64,000 bases of DNA. Source: Agromyces sp. NDB4Y10 (lineage in GTDB: Bacteria; Actinomycetota; Actinomycetes; Actinomycetales; Microbacteriaceae). The stretch covers positions 186,001 to 250,000 of the forward strand of contig NZ_LQGY01000014.1 of assembly GCF_001620055.1 (NCBI RefSeq), given 5' to 3'. The translations under genes were made by a program, and so were the position numbers. Numbering within the stretch: position 1 is the first letter of the stretch; every line of letters begins with the position of its first letter. Shown here one piece after another: positions 44,675 to 53,937 of this stretch. The notes beneath the pieces are model-generated. The model made no database searches. It saw only the letters and a program-made list of their open reading frames with translations, and was not told the DNA's origin.

Positions 44675-45463
44675 CTACTCGGCCGCGGGTGCGGGCGGGA
44701 TGCGCGACGCGATCACGAAGTACGCGCCGGTCGGGTCGGCGAGGCCCGCGCGACGGCCCGACGGCAGGTCCCACGGCGGCACGACGAGCGTGGCACCCGC
44801 CGCGACCGCCTTCTCGACCGCGGCCTCGACGTCGGCGACGCCGAACGCGACGCTCCACGCGGGCGGCAGGTCCTCGTCGAGCAGGGTGCCGGCGTCCAGG
44901 ATGCCGGCGTGGTTGCGTCCGCCGTGGCGGTAGACCGCGGAGCGCGGCTGTCCGTCGCCGTGCGCCACCTCCCAGTGGAACGCATGGCCGTAGAACCGCT
45001 CGGCCGCGTCGAAGTCGCTCGCGGCGAGCTCGAACCACACGGCCGTGTCATCCTCGCCGAACGACTCGAAGCCCGCCAGGTTGCCCGGCTGCCAGTAGCC
45101 GACGACCGCGCCGGTCGCGTCGATCGCGAGGCCCATGACGCCCATGTCGGGGATGTCCATGGGCTCGAAGAGCACCGTGCCGCCGGCCTCTCCGATCGTG
45201 CGGGTCGTCGCGGCGGCGTTGTACGTCAGCAGGTAGACCGTCCAGTGCGGCGGCGCCGGATCGGTGTCCTGCCGGCGAGCCGCGCCCGCGACGCGCTTCC
45301 CGTGACGGCGGAACGTGACGTACCCGCCGTACCGCTCCTCGTCGCCGCGCTCGGCTTCCCACCCGAACAGCTCGCCGTAGAACGCGATCGTCGCGTCGAG
45401 GTCGGTGGTGCTCACGTCCACCCAGGCCGGCGAGCCGGCGACGAGGTCTTCGGATCCGGGCAT
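44675..45463 (-). CDS. VOC-family protein (double glyoxalase domain)
   Basis: This 262-residue protein holds two VOC domains: SPAWVDVSTTDLDATIAFYG, then ELFGWE; and AVWFELAASDFDAAERFYGH, then AFHWE. The arrangement resembles the actinobacterial Cfp30B type. Metal-binding His/Glu pairs are only partly visible, so catalysis is unproved. Probably cytosolic, with a small-molecule or redox-stress role. It is a single gene. Confidence 0.85.
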   Translation of the reverse strand: MPGSEDLVAGSPAWVDVSTTDLDATIAFYGELFGWEAERGDEERYGGYVTFRRHGKRVAGAARRQDTDPAPPHWTVYLLTYNAAATTRTIGEAGGTVLFEPMDIPDMGVMGLAIDATGAVVGYWQPGNLAGFESFGEDDTAVWFELAASDFDAAERFYGHAFHWEVAHGDGQPRSAVYRHGGRNHAGILDAGTLLDEDLPPAWSVAFGVADVEAAVEKAVAAGATLVVPPWDLPSGRRAGLADPTGAYFVIASRIPPAPAAE

Positions 45464-45588
45464 GGAGCCTCCCGTGTCGATCGGAGCGGACGGCCGACGG
45501 CCGATTCACGCCCGCCGCGAGGCGACGGGCGTGCTGATCGCGAGGCTAGCACCGCGGCATCCGTTCGCCCAGACCCGCCGCGCTCGCA

Positions 45589-46482
45589 TCACGCCGTCGG
45601 CAGCGCCGCGAGCAGCCGCGCCCGCAGGGCGTTCGCCCGTTCCGCGAAGCCGCGCTGCCGCCGCACGTACTCCGCCTTGCCCTCGGGCGTCTCGATGCGC
45701 ACCGCCTCGCCGCCCCAGGGCGCCATGTCGTACGGCGATGCCTGCATGTCGAGGTGACGGATGTCGCGGGCGAGCTCGAACGCGTCGAGCAGCACCTCGC
45801 CCGGCGCGAGCGGGCCGAGCTTCACCGCCCACTTGTAGACGTCCATGTTGGCGTGCAGGCAGCCGGGCTGCTCGAGCTCGGGCTGCGTCTCGCGGGTCGG
45901 TGCGAAGCGGTTGCGGGGCACGGCATCCGGCGTGAAGAACCGGAACGCGTCGAAGTGGGTGCAGCGGATGTCGTGCGCCTCGACCACCTCGTCGGTGCCC
46001 GCCTGCCCGAGCCGCAGCGGCACCGGATGCCGGTGCTCGCCCTGCCGGTACACCATCGCCCACTCGTGCAGGCCGAAGCAGCCGAACTGGGCGGGCCGCG
46101 CGGCGGTGCGCCGCAGGATCCGCTCGACGACGCCGAGCATCGCGCCCTTCTCGCGCCGCATCGCCGCATGGTCGACGACGAGGCTGCCGGATGCCGCACC
46201 CGGGGCGTACCATCGCCACTCGGCGCGCGGCGAGCCCGCGGCATCCGCCAGCTCGACCCCCGCACCCGGATGCCACCGGCGCAGCAGGCCGGGGGAGTAG
46301 GAGTAGTACGTGAAGAGGAAATCCTCGATCGGGTGGGCCTCGCCGCGGAGGCGCCGTTCGCGGTGAGCCGCCGTGAGCGCGTCGGCGCGATCGGCGTGCG
46401 CCTGCTCCCGCGCCAGCCACTCGTCGGCCCCGAGCACCGCGACGGGTGCGCGGAGCGCGGTCGGCTGGGCTGGCGTGGTCAC
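45589..46482 (-). CDS. Conserved actinobacterial protein, often labelled 3-methyladenine glycosylase
   Basis: This 297-residue protein has the patterns PIEDFLFTYYSYSPGLLRRWHPG, GCFGLHEWAMVY, IRCTHFDAFRFFTPDAVPRN, and GCLHANMDVYKWAVKL. These are conserved in a family commonly annotated as 3-methyladenine DNA glycosylase. I do not see a helix-hairpin-helix or Tag zinc motif, so that name is not supported by what is visible. It is rich in His, Trp and Asp and could be a metal-dependent enzyme. It is a single gene. Confidence 0.75.
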   Translation of the reverse strand: MTTPAQPTALRAPVAVLGADEWLAREQAHADRADALTAAHRERRLRGEAHPIEDFLFTYYSYSPGLLRRWHPGAGVELADAAGSPRAEWRWYAPGAASGSLVVDHAAMRREKGAMLGVVERILRRTAARPAQFGCFGLHEWAMVYRQGEHRHPVPLRLGQAGTDEVVEAHDIRCTHFDAFRFFTPDAVPRNRFAPTRETQPELEQPGCLHANMDVYKWAVKLGPLAPGEVLLDAFELARDIRHLDMQASPYDMAPWGGEAVRIETPEGKAEYVRRQRGFAERANALRARLLAALPTA

Positions 46483-46522
46483 CCGACGAGGATAGGCGGT
46501 CGACCCGGGAGCGGCCCGGCCG

Positions 46523-46933
46523 TCACCGGCCCACGGACCAGCCGAGGACCGCGAGCTTCAGCGCGAGGAGGAACCCGCCCACGGTGAGCGGGGTGGTCTC
46601 CCGGTCGGGCGTGACGAGCGACTCGCGCCAGACCCGCTCGATCGGGTACCCGATCGACATGATCGCGCCCAGGACGCCGAGCACGCGTGCCGCGAGCACC
46701 GGCGGCTTCGGCGCGACGAGCAGCGCCACGCTCGCGGCGCCCTGCACCGCGAGCATCGCGGTCGGCGCCGAGAGCGACGTGCCCTCGATCCAGTGTCGCC
46801 GCCGCATCTCGTCGACCGACCTGATCCGCACGCCCGGGACGTCGCCGGGCAGCCCCTCGCGATAGGCCTTGCGCAGCCCGAGGATGCCGAGCACCAGCTG
46901 CGCCACGCCGATCGCCCCCACGATCCGCATCAT
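46523..46933 (-). CDS. Small membrane protein
   Basis: From the ATG at 46933 (a second ATG at 46930 is possible) this 136-residue protein has about four hydrophobic segments: IVGAIGVAQLVLGILGL, AMLAVQGAASVALLVA, VLGVLGAIMSIGYPIE, and a C-terminal FLLALKLAVLGWSV. Between them are charged loops. No family is recognised. The gene is in the same direction as its neighbours but not overlapping. Confidence 0.7.
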   Translation of the reverse strand: MMRIVGAIGVAQLVLGILGLRKAYREGLPGDVPGVRIRSVDEMRRRHWIEGTSLSAPTAMLAVQGAASVALLVAPKPPVLAARVLGVLGAIMSIGYPIERVWRESLVTPDRETTPLTVGGFLLALKLAVLGWSVGR

Positions 46934-47007
46934 GCGCACATGGTGGCACCGGGTTGCGCGCGCGGCAAGCCCGGCGGCGGTGCCCGGTCGTCGTCGCCGG
47001 CCCGGGG

Positions 47008-47337
47008 TCACGGACTGATGGAGTCGACGAACGCGTACGCCTCGCCGGCGATGGTGCGCCAGCGTTCCTCGCCCGCGTCGTACGGCACGACGGCCCATTC
47101 GCGCATCGGGCGGCCGCGCATGACCATCGGGTCGAGGCCGAGTTCGCCGATACGCTGCTCGGGCAGCTTCACGACGAGGTCGCCTGCGGTCGACGCGAAC
47201 GCGAAGAGCTTGCCGCGCACCGCGAGCCCCTCGGAGCCGAACATGCGCCGCATCGTGACATCCGGTCGCTCGAGCACGGCGGCGACCTCGGTCAGCCGCT
47301 CGAGGGCGCGTTCCCGGTCGGGATGGGGCTTCGCCAT
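47008..47337 (-). CDS. TfoX N-terminal-like protein
   Basis: This 109-residue protein has the TfoX-N core: MRRMFGSEGLAVRGKLFAFA, then VVKLPEQR and MREWAVVPYD. TfoX controls competence in gamma-proteobacteria, but the isolated N-domain in actinobacteria has unknown function. Length fits the single domain. It lies 31 bases downstream of the GNAT gene and may be co-transcribed. Confidence 0.87.
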   Translation of the reverse strand: MAKPHPDRERALERLTEVAAVLERPDVTMRRMFGSEGLAVRGKLFAFASTAGDLVVKLPEQRIGELGLDPMVMRGRPMREWAVVPYDAGEERWRTIAGEAYAFVDSISP

Positions 47338-47368
47338 GGGCCGAGCGTACGCCCGCCCGCCGACACGC

Positions 47369-47806
47369 TCAGGGCGTGCGTTCGACCGCGTTCACGCCGC
47401 GCACCATCCACTGCTCGGGATTCGACAGCGGCTCGAACCCGAACCGCTCGTACAGCCCGTGCGCGTCGCCGGTCGCGAGAGCGATGCGCTTCAGCCCCAG
47501 CGGGTCGAGGTCGGCGAGCACGAACTCCACGAGGCCGACGCCCACGCCGCGTCCGCGCGCCTCGGGACCGACGATGACGTCGCACAGCCACGCGAACGTG
47601 ACGCCGTCGGTCACCACGCGGGCGTACCCGAGCTGGGCACCCGTCGCCTCGTCGTACGCGCCGTAGTTGCGCGAGCCCTCGATCGCGGCATCCTGCACCT
47701 CGCGGGGCCGGCCGAGCGCCCAGTACGCGTCCTCCGACAGCCAGGCGTGCACGCGCGCCCGATCGAGTTCGGCGGGGTCTGACGAGAAGCGGATGCCACG
47801 GGCCAT
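47369..47806 (-). CDS. GNAT-family acetyltransferase
   Basis: This 145-residue protein has the GNAT core: GYARVVTDGVTFAWLCDVIV, then GPEARGRGVGVGLVEFVL as the acetyl-CoA-binding R-x-x-G-x-G/A loop, and a C-terminal KRIALATGDAHGLYERFGF. The acceptor amine is unknown. Likely co-transcribed with the TfoX-like gene. Confidence 0.88.
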   Translation of the reverse strand: MARGIRFSSDPAELDRARVHAWLSEDAYWALGRPREVQDAAIEGSRNYGAYDEATGAQLGYARVVTDGVTFAWLCDVIVGPEARGRGVGVGLVEFVLADLDPLGLKRIALATGDAHGLYERFGFEPLSNPEQWMVRGVNAVERTP

Positions 47807-47975
47807 CCGCCGATTCTGCCAGCCCCGCCCCGCCCGCCCCCTCTCCCCGCCCCCCGTCCCTGTCCCGCCCGCGGGCGCGCTGAAATGACGCGAACTGCTC
47901 CACGCCGCCCGCCGGGCAGCGTTTCACGTCATCTCACCGCGGGCGGGGGGCAGGCTCGCCGCGGGCGGGCAGCGG

Positions 47976-48998
47976 TCAGTGGTAGCGGCCGGAGTAGGCG
48001 TTGAGGGCCGGCTGCCCGCCGAGGTGGGCGTAGAGCACGTTCGAGTCCTTCGGGATGTCGCCGCTCGACACGAGGTCGATGAGCCCGGCCATCGACTTGC
48101 CCTCGTAGACCGGGTCGAGGATGACGCCCTCGAGGCGTCCGGTCAGGCGCATCGCCTCGTCGGTCGAGGCGACCGGGATGCCGTAGAGGTCGCCCGCCCA
48201 GCCCTCGAGGACCGTGATCTCGTCGTCGCGGAGGTCGCGCCCGACACCGATGGTCTCGGCGGTGTTCCGTGCGATCCGGGCGACCTGGTCGCGCGTCTCG
48301 TCGATCTTCGCCGACGCGTCGATCCCGATGACCCGGCGCGGCCGCCCGCCGAAGTTGTGCTCGAGGTCGGCGAAGCCCGCGATCATGCCCGCGTGCGTCG
48401 ACCCGGTGACCGAGCACACGACGATCGTGTCGAAGAAGACGCCGAGCTCGGCCTCCTGCGCGGCGACCTCGTGGGCCCAGTTCGCGAAGCCGAGTCCGCC
48501 GAGCGGGTGGTCGGATGCGCCCGCCGGGATCGGGTACGGCGTGCCGCCGCCGGCTTCGACATCAGCGATGGCCCGCTTCCACGACTCGCGGAAGCCGATG
48601 CTGAAGCCCGCGGGCGACAGCCGCACGTCGGCGCCCATGAGCCGGGACAGCATGATGTTGCCGACGCGGTCGTTCACCGAGTCGGGCCAGTCGACCCAGT
48701 GCTCCTGCACGAGCACGGCCTTCATGCCGAGGTGCGCCGCGACGGCCGCCACCTGCCGGGTGTGGTTCGACTGCACGCCGCCGATGGAGACGAGCGTGTC
48801 GGCGCCCTTCGCGAGCGCGTCGGGCACGAGGTACTCGAGCTTGCGGGTCTTGTTGCCGCCGAAGGCGAGGCCGGAGTTCACGTCCTCCCGCTTCATCCAG
48901 ACGCGGGCGCCGCCGAGGTGGGCGCTCAGGCGGTCGACCGGATGGATCGGGCTCGGCCCGAACGTCAGCCGGTGGCGGGGGAAGTCGGCGAGGGCCAT
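47976..48998 (-). CDS. acdS: 1-aminocyclopropane-1-carboxylate (ACC) deaminase
   Basis: This 340-residue PLP enzyme matches AcdS rather than D-cysteine desulfhydrase. PLP Lys50 is in [10 protein letters not shown], Ser77 in GVQSNHT, and Tyr298-Glu299 in DPVYEGKSM, the pair that distinguishes true deaminases. The C-terminus [19 protein letters not shown] is near-identical to known AcdS. It breaks ACC into 2-oxobutyrate and ammonia, lowering ethylene in plant hosts. It overlaps the GntR gene by 34 bases and is probably controlled by it. Confidence 0.93.
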   Translation of the reverse strand: MALADFPRHRLTFGPSPIHPVDRLSAHLGGARVWMKREDVNSGLAFGGNKTRKLEYLVPDALAKGADTLVSIGGVQSNHTRQVAAVAAHLGMKAVLVQEHWVDWPDSVNDRVGNIMLSRLMGADVRLSPAGFSIGFRESWKRAIADVEAGGGTPYPIPAGASDHPLGGLGFANWAHEVAAQEAELGVFFDTIVVCSVTGSTHAGMIAGFADLEHNFGGRPRRVIGIDASAKIDETRDQVARIARNTAETIGVGRDLRDDEITVLEGWAGDLYGIPVASTDEAMRLTGRLEGVILDPVYEGKSMAGLIDLVSSGDIPKDSNVLYAHLGGQPALNAYSGRYH

Positions 48999-49696
48999 GG
49001 TGCTCCTTCTGCGGGTGGGGTGGTGGCGGAGTCGGCCTCGTCGTCGAGGTGGAGGAGGCGGCCGAGCGTCGACCAGTTCTCGTGCGTCGCCCGGGCGGCG
49101 TCATCCGCTCGCCCCTCGGCGCACAGCGCGATGATGCGGTCGTGGTCGGCGACCGAGCCGCGGCCGGCGAGCGAGCCGAAGCGTGCGCGCTCGAGGCGCC
49201 GCAGCAGCGGGGTGACCTGTTCGAGCAGGCCGGGCAGCAGCGGATTCGCGCTCGCCTCGACGGCGACCGCGTGGAACGCGTCGTCGGCGGCGATGGCCGC
49301 GTCGACGTCGTCGGCGCCGAGCGCGGCCGCGAAGCGCGCGTTGGCGTTGCTCATCGCCTCGAGGTCGGTCCAGGTGAGCTGCGGCACCGCATCGCGCACG
49401 GCGAGTTCGTGCAGCGACGCCGCGATGCGCTGCGCGGCGAGGGCCGTGCGCGTGTCGAGCGGCGCGACGACGGTCTGCTTGGCGCGGCGGGTGTGCACGA
49501 GGCCGGCGAGTTCGAGGCGCGCGATGGCCTCGCGGATGGGGGTGCGGCTCACGCCGAGCCACTCCTCGAGCTCGGGGTCGCGCAGGCGCTCGCCCGGTGC
49601 GAGGTCGCCCGACACGATCGCGTCGCGCAGCTGCGCGTAGGCGTAGTCGCGCAGCGACTTCGGTCGCTCGGCGGGCGAGCGGGCGGGCAGTGGCAT
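48965..49696 (-). CDS. GntR-family regulator (FadR/FCD type) of acdS
   Basis: The ATG at 49696 is right at a perfect palindrome; a longer frame exists upstream but would cross it. The 243-residue protein has the winged helix [20 protein letters not shown], then [30 protein letters not shown]. An FCD ligand domain follows with [19 protein letters not shown] and [20 protein letters not shown], whose Asp/His residues bind a metal. It overlaps the acdS start by 34 bases, so both are one transcript. Confidence 0.9.
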   Translation of the reverse strand: MPLPARSPAERPKSLRDYAYAQLRDAIVSGDLAPGERLRDPELEEWLGVSRTPIREAIARLELAGLVHTRRAKQTVVAPLDTRTALAAQRIAASLHELAVRDAVPQLTWTDLEAMSNANARFAAALGADDVDAAIAADDAFHAVAVEASANPLLPGLLEQVTPLLRRLERARFGSLAGRGSVADHDRIIALCAEGRADDAARATHENWSTLGRLLHLDDEADSATTPPAEGAPWPSPTSPATG

Positions 49697-49709
49697 GCAA
49701 TATATTGCA
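49696..49709. promoter_or_regulatory. Perfect 14-bp GntR operator
   Basis: TGCAATATATTGCA is a perfect AT-rich palindrome whose first base is the last of the reversed start codon of the GntR gene. AT-richness amid GC-rich DNA and its position match FadR-type sites (T-G-T/C-x-A). Confidence 0.8.
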
Positions 49710-49710
49710 G

Positions 49711-49728
49711 CGGATGCCGCGGCATCCG
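49711..49728. repeat. GGATGCC/GGCATCC palindrome
   Basis: CGGATGCCGCGGCATCCG is a perfect 18-bp palindrome directly next to the GntR operator. It combines two copies of the heptamer GGATGCC that recurs across the window. Confidence 0.7.
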
Positions 49729-49853
49729 TCAACTCTTCGGTGTCCCGGCGTCGGGGGTCGCGGCATGTCGGCGGGCGGGCGTACCGTGTGCGGCATCCGG
49801 AGCGTGGCATCCGCTCGACGGGCGCCGACGCTCGACGCAGACCTGGAGGAACC

Positions 49854-50285
49854 ATGGCCAACCTCGTCGTGCACTTCGAGATCCACGCGACCGAGCCGCA
49901 GCGGCTCGTCGACTTCTACAGCGAGCTGCTCGGCTGGCGGTTCAGCCAGTACGGCGACACGCCCTACTGGCTGATCGACACCGGTGAGGGCGCCATCGGC
50001 AACACGTCCGGCACCGCCGGCATGGGCATCAACGGCGGACTCACGCAGCGCGAGGGGCCACGACCCGAGCCGGGCGCGGCGATCAACGGCTGCAACATCG
50101 TCGTCGGCGTCGACGGGAGCGTCGACGACCTCATGCGCCGCGGCATCGAGCTCGGCGCCACCGAGGCCATGCCCGCCGAGGACATGGAGGGCATCGGTCG
50201 CGGCGGCTACCTGCTCGACCCCGACGGCAACCTGTTCGGCATGCTGTCGCCCGTGCTCTCCGACGGCCGCACGATGATGACGTAG
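49854..50285 (+). CDS. VOC-family (glyoxalase-like) protein
   Basis: The ATG at 49854 has a GGAGG site. The 143-residue protein has a single VOC domain: VVHFEIHATEPQRLVDFYSE, then LLGWRFSQYGDTPYWLID, and YLLDPDGNLFGML at the end. The likely metal pair is His (near 6) and Asp or Glu of the last strand, but it is incomplete. It is divergent from the GntR gene and may share its operator region. The role is unknown. Confidence 0.87.
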   Translation: MANLVVHFEIHATEPQRLVDFYSELLGWRFSQYGDTPYWLIDTGEGAIGNTSGTAGMGINGGLTQREGPRPEPGAAINGCNIVVGVDGSVDDLMRRGIELGATEAMPAEDMEGIGRGGYLLDPDGNLFGMLSPVLSDGRTMMT

Positions 50286-50340
50286 TACCCTACGGCGGGC
50301 GGAACCGCGGCGGGCGACCCGGCCGCCGCGGGAGGAACGA

Positions 50341-51843
50341 GTGACGACCAGCGACGCGCAGGGCGGGCAGTCCGCGGCATCCGCCGGCGGCGCCTCGGCG
50401 TCGGGAGCCCCGGCCTCGGTGAAGGTCGGCGTCGTCACGCTCGCCGCGATCGTCGTCGGGTCCATGGTCGGCGCGGGCGTGTTCTCGCTGCCGAGCCGCT
50501 TCGCCGAGCAGACCGGCGTCGTCGGCGCGCTCGTGGCGTGGGGCATCGCCGGGCTCGGCATGCTCACGCTCGCCATCGCGTTCCAGCGGCTCGCCGTCCG
50601 GCGGCCCGACCTCGACGCGGGCGTCTACGCCTACGCCAAGGAGGGCTTCGGGGAGCTGCTCGGCTTCTTCTCCGCGTTCGGCTACTGGGCGAGCGCATGC
50701 GTCGGCAACGTCACCTACTGGGTGCTGATCATGTCGACGGTCGGCGCGGTCGTGCCCGCGCTCGGCGACGGCGACACGGTGCTCGCGATCCTCGTCTCGT
50801 CGATCGGGCTGTGGGGGTTCTTCCTCCTCGTGCGGCGGGGCGTGCGCGAGGCGACCGCGCTGAACCGCATCGTCACGATCGCGAAGCTCGTGCCGATCCT
50901 CGTGTTCGTGCTGCTCGCCCTGTTCGTGTTCGACCCGGAGGTGTTCGCGGGCAACCTGTTCGGCAGCGGAGCGGCCGGCGGCGCGGCATCCGTCGACGGG
51001 GCCACCCTGTTCGAGCAGGTGCAGGGCACGATGCTCGTCACCGTGTTCGTGTTCCTCGGCGTCGAGGGGGCGAGCGTGTACTCGCGGCACGCCAGGCGGC
51101 GAGCGGATGTCGGCCGGGCCACCGTGTTCGGCTTCCTCGCCGTGTTCGCGGTGTTCGCGTCGGTCACGATCGTCTCGTACGGCGTGCTGCCCGCCGCCGA
51201 GCTCGCGTCGCTGCGCCAGCCGTCGATGGCGGGCGTGCTCGAGGCCGCGGTCGGCCCGTGGGGTGCAGTGCTCGTCAGCATCGGCCTGATCGTGTCGGTG
51301 CTCGGCGCCTACCTGGCGTGGACGCTCATGGCCGCCGAGGTCGTCTTCATGGCCGCCCGCGACGGCGACATGCCGCGGGCGCTCGCCCGCCAGAACGACC
51401 GCGACGTGCCGGTGGGGGCGCTCCTGGCCTCCACGGTGTTCGCGCAGGCGATCCTCGTCGTGGCGTACTTCTCGACCGACGCGTTCGACTTCGCGCTCGA
51501 CATGACGAGCGCGCTGGCGCTCATCCCGTACCTGTTCGCGGCGGGGTTCATGCTGAAGATCGCCGTCGGCCGACGTGCGCCCGGCGTCCGAGGCCGCGCC
51601 GGCGACGTCGTGATCGGCGTGATCGCGACGGTGTACGTGGTGTTCCTGCTGCTGGGTGCCGGGCTCACGTACGTGCTCGTCTCATTCATCGTGCAGGCGC
51701 CCGCGACGATCCTGTTCCTGCTCGCACGACGCGAGCAGGGGCGACGGATGCTGCGCCCGGGCGAGGCGGTCATCCTCGCGCTCGCCGTGGCGGCCGCCGT
51801 CGTGGGCGTGGTCGGCCTCGCCACCGGGTGGATCGTGCTCTGA
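50341..51843 (+). CDS. APC-family basic amino acid/polyamine antiporter
   Basis: The GTG at 50341 has a GGGAGGA site. The 500-residue protein has about 12 helices and the arginine/ornithine-antiporter type pattern LAAIVVGSMVGAGVFSLPSR in helix 1, then AYAKEGFGELLGFFSAFGYWASACVGN, and a FVFLGVEGASVYSRHARRRAD signature in the middle. It probably exchanges basic amino acids or their decarboxylated products. It is a single gene. Confidence 0.9.
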   Translation: MTTSDAQGGQSAASAGGASASGAPASVKVGVVTLAAIVVGSMVGAGVFSLPSRFAEQTGVVGALVAWGIAGLGMLTLAIAFQRLAVRRPDLDAGVYAYAKEGFGELLGFFSAFGYWASACVGNVTYWVLIMSTVGAVVPALGDGDTVLAILVSSIGLWGFFLLVRRGVREATALNRIVTIAKLVPILVFVLLALFVFDPEVFAGNLFGSGAAGGAASVDGATLFEQVQGTMLVTVFVFLGVEGASVYSRHARRRADVGRATVFGFLAVFAVFASVTIVSYGVLPAAELASLRQPSMAGVLEAAVGPWGAVLVSIGLIVSVLGAYLAWTLMAAEVVFMAARDGDMPRALARQNDRDVPVGALLASTVFAQAILVVAYFSTDAFDFALDMTSALALIPYLFAAGFMLKIAVGRRAPGVRGRAGDVVIGVIATVYVVFLLLGAGLTYVLVSFIVQAPATILFLLARREQGRRMLRPGEAVILALAVAAAVVGVVGLATGWIVL

Positions 51844-51981
51844 CGCGCGCGGCGTCGGCGTCCCGCTCCTCGCGGGGACGCGACACGCCGTCGGCGCGCG
51901 AGCACGCGCGGCGTGTCGGGTCTCCTCGAGGGCGCGGCGCAACCCGGTGCGCGTGTCGGCGGGCGGTGCGAGGATGAGCGC

Positions 51982-53505
51982 GTGCTGCTCGATGAGCTCG
52001 TCGCAACCGCGGAACGCGTCGCCGCCACCCGGTCGCGCCTGGCGAAGGTCGACGCGCTCGCCGAGGTGCTCGGCCGTCTCGAGCCCGACGAGATCGCGCC
52101 CGCGGTCGGGTTCCTCGTGGGCAAGGCCCGACAGGGGCGGGTCGGCGTCGGGTGGCGCGGCCTCTCCGGGGCGATGGGCGAGCCGGCGGATGCCGCGTCC
52201 CTGACGATCGCCGACCTCGACGCCGCGCTCGACGAGCTCGCTGCGGCATCCGGTGCCGGCTCGACGGCCGCCCGAGCCGCCACGTTGGGCGACCTCGGCG
52301 CGCGAGCGACCACCCGCGAACAGGACTTCATCACGCGGGTGCTCCTCGGCGAGGTGCGCACGGGCGCGCTCGAGGGCGTCGTGACCGACGCGATCGCGCG
52401 GGCCGCCGACCGACCCGGTGAGGTCGTGCGCCGTGCGGCGATGCTCTCGGGCGACCTCGGCGAGACCGCGCGGCTCGCCCTCACCGGCGCGCCGGGCGAG
52501 CTCGAGTCGGTCGGACTCGTCGTGGGCCGGCCCGTGCAACCGATGCTCGCGGCATCCGCCCCCACCGCGGCCGCGGCGATCGAGCAGGTCGGCGAGGCGT
52601 CGGTCGAGTACAAGCTCGACGGCGCGCGCATCCAGGTGCACCGGTCGGGCGACGAGGTGCGGGTGTTCACTCGCAACCTCGCCGACATCACGCACCGCGT
52701 GCCCGAGGTCGTCGAGGTCGCGCGCGGCCTGCCGGTGACCGACGTGATCCTCGACGGCGAGACGCTCTCGCTCGACGAGGACGGCGGGCCGCGGCCCTTC
52801 CAGGACACCATGGCGCGATTCGGCGCCGACGTCGCGCGCGAGGTGCTGCTGCATCCGTGGTTCTTCGACGTGCTGCATGTCGACGGGCGCGACCTGCTCG
52901 ACGAACCCCTGTCGGCGCGGCTCGGCGAGCTCGAGCGCATCGCCGGGCCGCACCGCATTCCCGGCGAGGTGACCGCCGATCCCGAGTCCGCTGAACGCAT
53001 CTCGCGCGAGGCGCTCGAGGCGGGGCACGAGGGCGTGCTCGTGAAGGGCGTCGGGTCGCCCTATGCGGCCGGGCGGCGGGGCTCGAGCTGGATCAAGGTC
53101 AAGCCCGTGCACACGTACGACCTCGTCGTGCTCGGCGTCGAGTGGGGGTCGGGCCGCCGCACGGGGTGGCTGTCGAACCTGCACCTCGGCGCGCTCGACC
53201 CCGTGGGCGAGTTCGGCGAACCGGGCGGGTTCGTCATGGTCGGCAAGACCTTCAAGGGACTCACCGACGAGCTGCTGCGATGGCAGACCGAGCACTTCGC
53301 GCAGCTCGAGACGCGGCGCACCGCGTCGACCGTGTTCGTCGAGCCGACCACGGTCGTCGAGATCGCGATCGACGGCGTGCAGCGCTCGACCCGCTACCCC
53401 GGCGGCGTTGCGCTCCGGTTCGCTCGGGTCAAGCGCTACCGCGACGACAAGCCCGCGGCCGAGGCCGACACGATCCAGACGCTGCGCGGACTGCTGCGCG
53501 GCTGA
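51982..53505 (+). CDS. ATP-dependent DNA ligase
   Basis: The GTG at 51982 gives a 507-residue protein. An N-terminal DNA-binding domain is followed by the adenylation domain. The active Lys211 is in EYKLDGARIQVHR (motif I, KxDG), motif III is FFDVLHVDG, motif IV EGVLVKG, and motif V SSWIKVKP. An OB-fold follows. The layout matches LigB-type ligases of actinobacteria, which seal nicks in repair and are separate from the NAD-dependent LigA. It is a single gene. Confidence 0.93.
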   Translation: MLLDELVATAERVAATRSRLAKVDALAEVLGRLEPDEIAPAVGFLVGKARQGRVGVGWRGLSGAMGEPADAASLTIADLDAALDELAAASGAGSTAARAATLGDLGARATTREQDFITRVLLGEVRTGALEGVVTDAIARAADRPGEVVRRAAMLSGDLGETARLALTGAPGELESVGLVVGRPVQPMLAASAPTAAAAIEQVGEASVEYKLDGARIQVHRSGDEVRVFTRNLADITHRVPEVVEVARGLPVTDVILDGETLSLDEDGGPRPFQDTMARFGADVAREVLLHPWFFDVLHVDGRDLLDEPLSARLGELERIAGPHRIPGEVTADPESAERISREALEAGHEGVLVKGVGSPYAAGRRGSSWIKVKPVHTYDLVVLGVEWGSGRRTGWLSNLHLGALDPVGEFGEPGGFVMVGKTFKGLTDELLRWQTEHFAQLETRRTASTVFVEPTTVVEIAIDGVQRSTRYPGGVALRFARVKRYRDDKPAAEADTIQTLRGLLRG

Positions 53506-53523
53506 AACGAGAGGAGCATCCGG

Positions 53524-53931
53524 ATGGCAGAGCGACCAGGACGAGTGCGCCAGCTGCGGCTCGTCGTCGAGGCCGACGACTTCGAGGCGGCGCTGCGCTT
53601 CTACCGCGATGTGCTGGGCATGCCCGAGTCCGAGGCGTACAGCGGCCCGGATGGCGCGGAGGTGGTGATCCTCGACGCGGGTCGCGCGACGCTCGAGCTC
53701 TCGAACCCGGCGCAGGTGCGATTCATCGACCGCGTCGAGACCGACGGCGGCCGGAGCGACCACCTGCGGGTCGCGTTCGAGGTCGACGACGCGGCATCCG
53801 TGGCCGACGAGCTCGTCGACGCCGGTGCCGACCTCGAGGCGTCCGCGCGCGAGACGCCGTGGCGGTCGGTCAACGCTCGGCTGCGCGGGCCGGCGGGCGT
53901 GCAGCTCACGATCTTCCAGGAGCTCGACTGA
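53524..53931 (+). CDS. VOC-family (glyoxalase-like) protein
   Basis: The 135-residue protein has a VOC domain: RVRQLRLVVEADDFEAALRF, then YRDVLGMPESEAYSGPDGAE, VVILDAGRATLELS, and a C-terminal RGPAGVQLTIFQEL. It lies 18 bases after the ligase stop with a GAGAGGAGC site, so they are likely co-transcribed. Metal binding is not clear. The role is unknown. Confidence 0.87.
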   Translation: MAERPGRVRQLRLVVEADDFEAALRFYRDVLGMPESEAYSGPDGAEVVILDAGRATLELSNPAQVRFIDRVETDGGRSDHLRVAFEVDDAASVADELVDAGADLEASARETPWRSVNARLRGPAGVQLTIFQELD

Positions 53932-53937
53932 GCCGGC

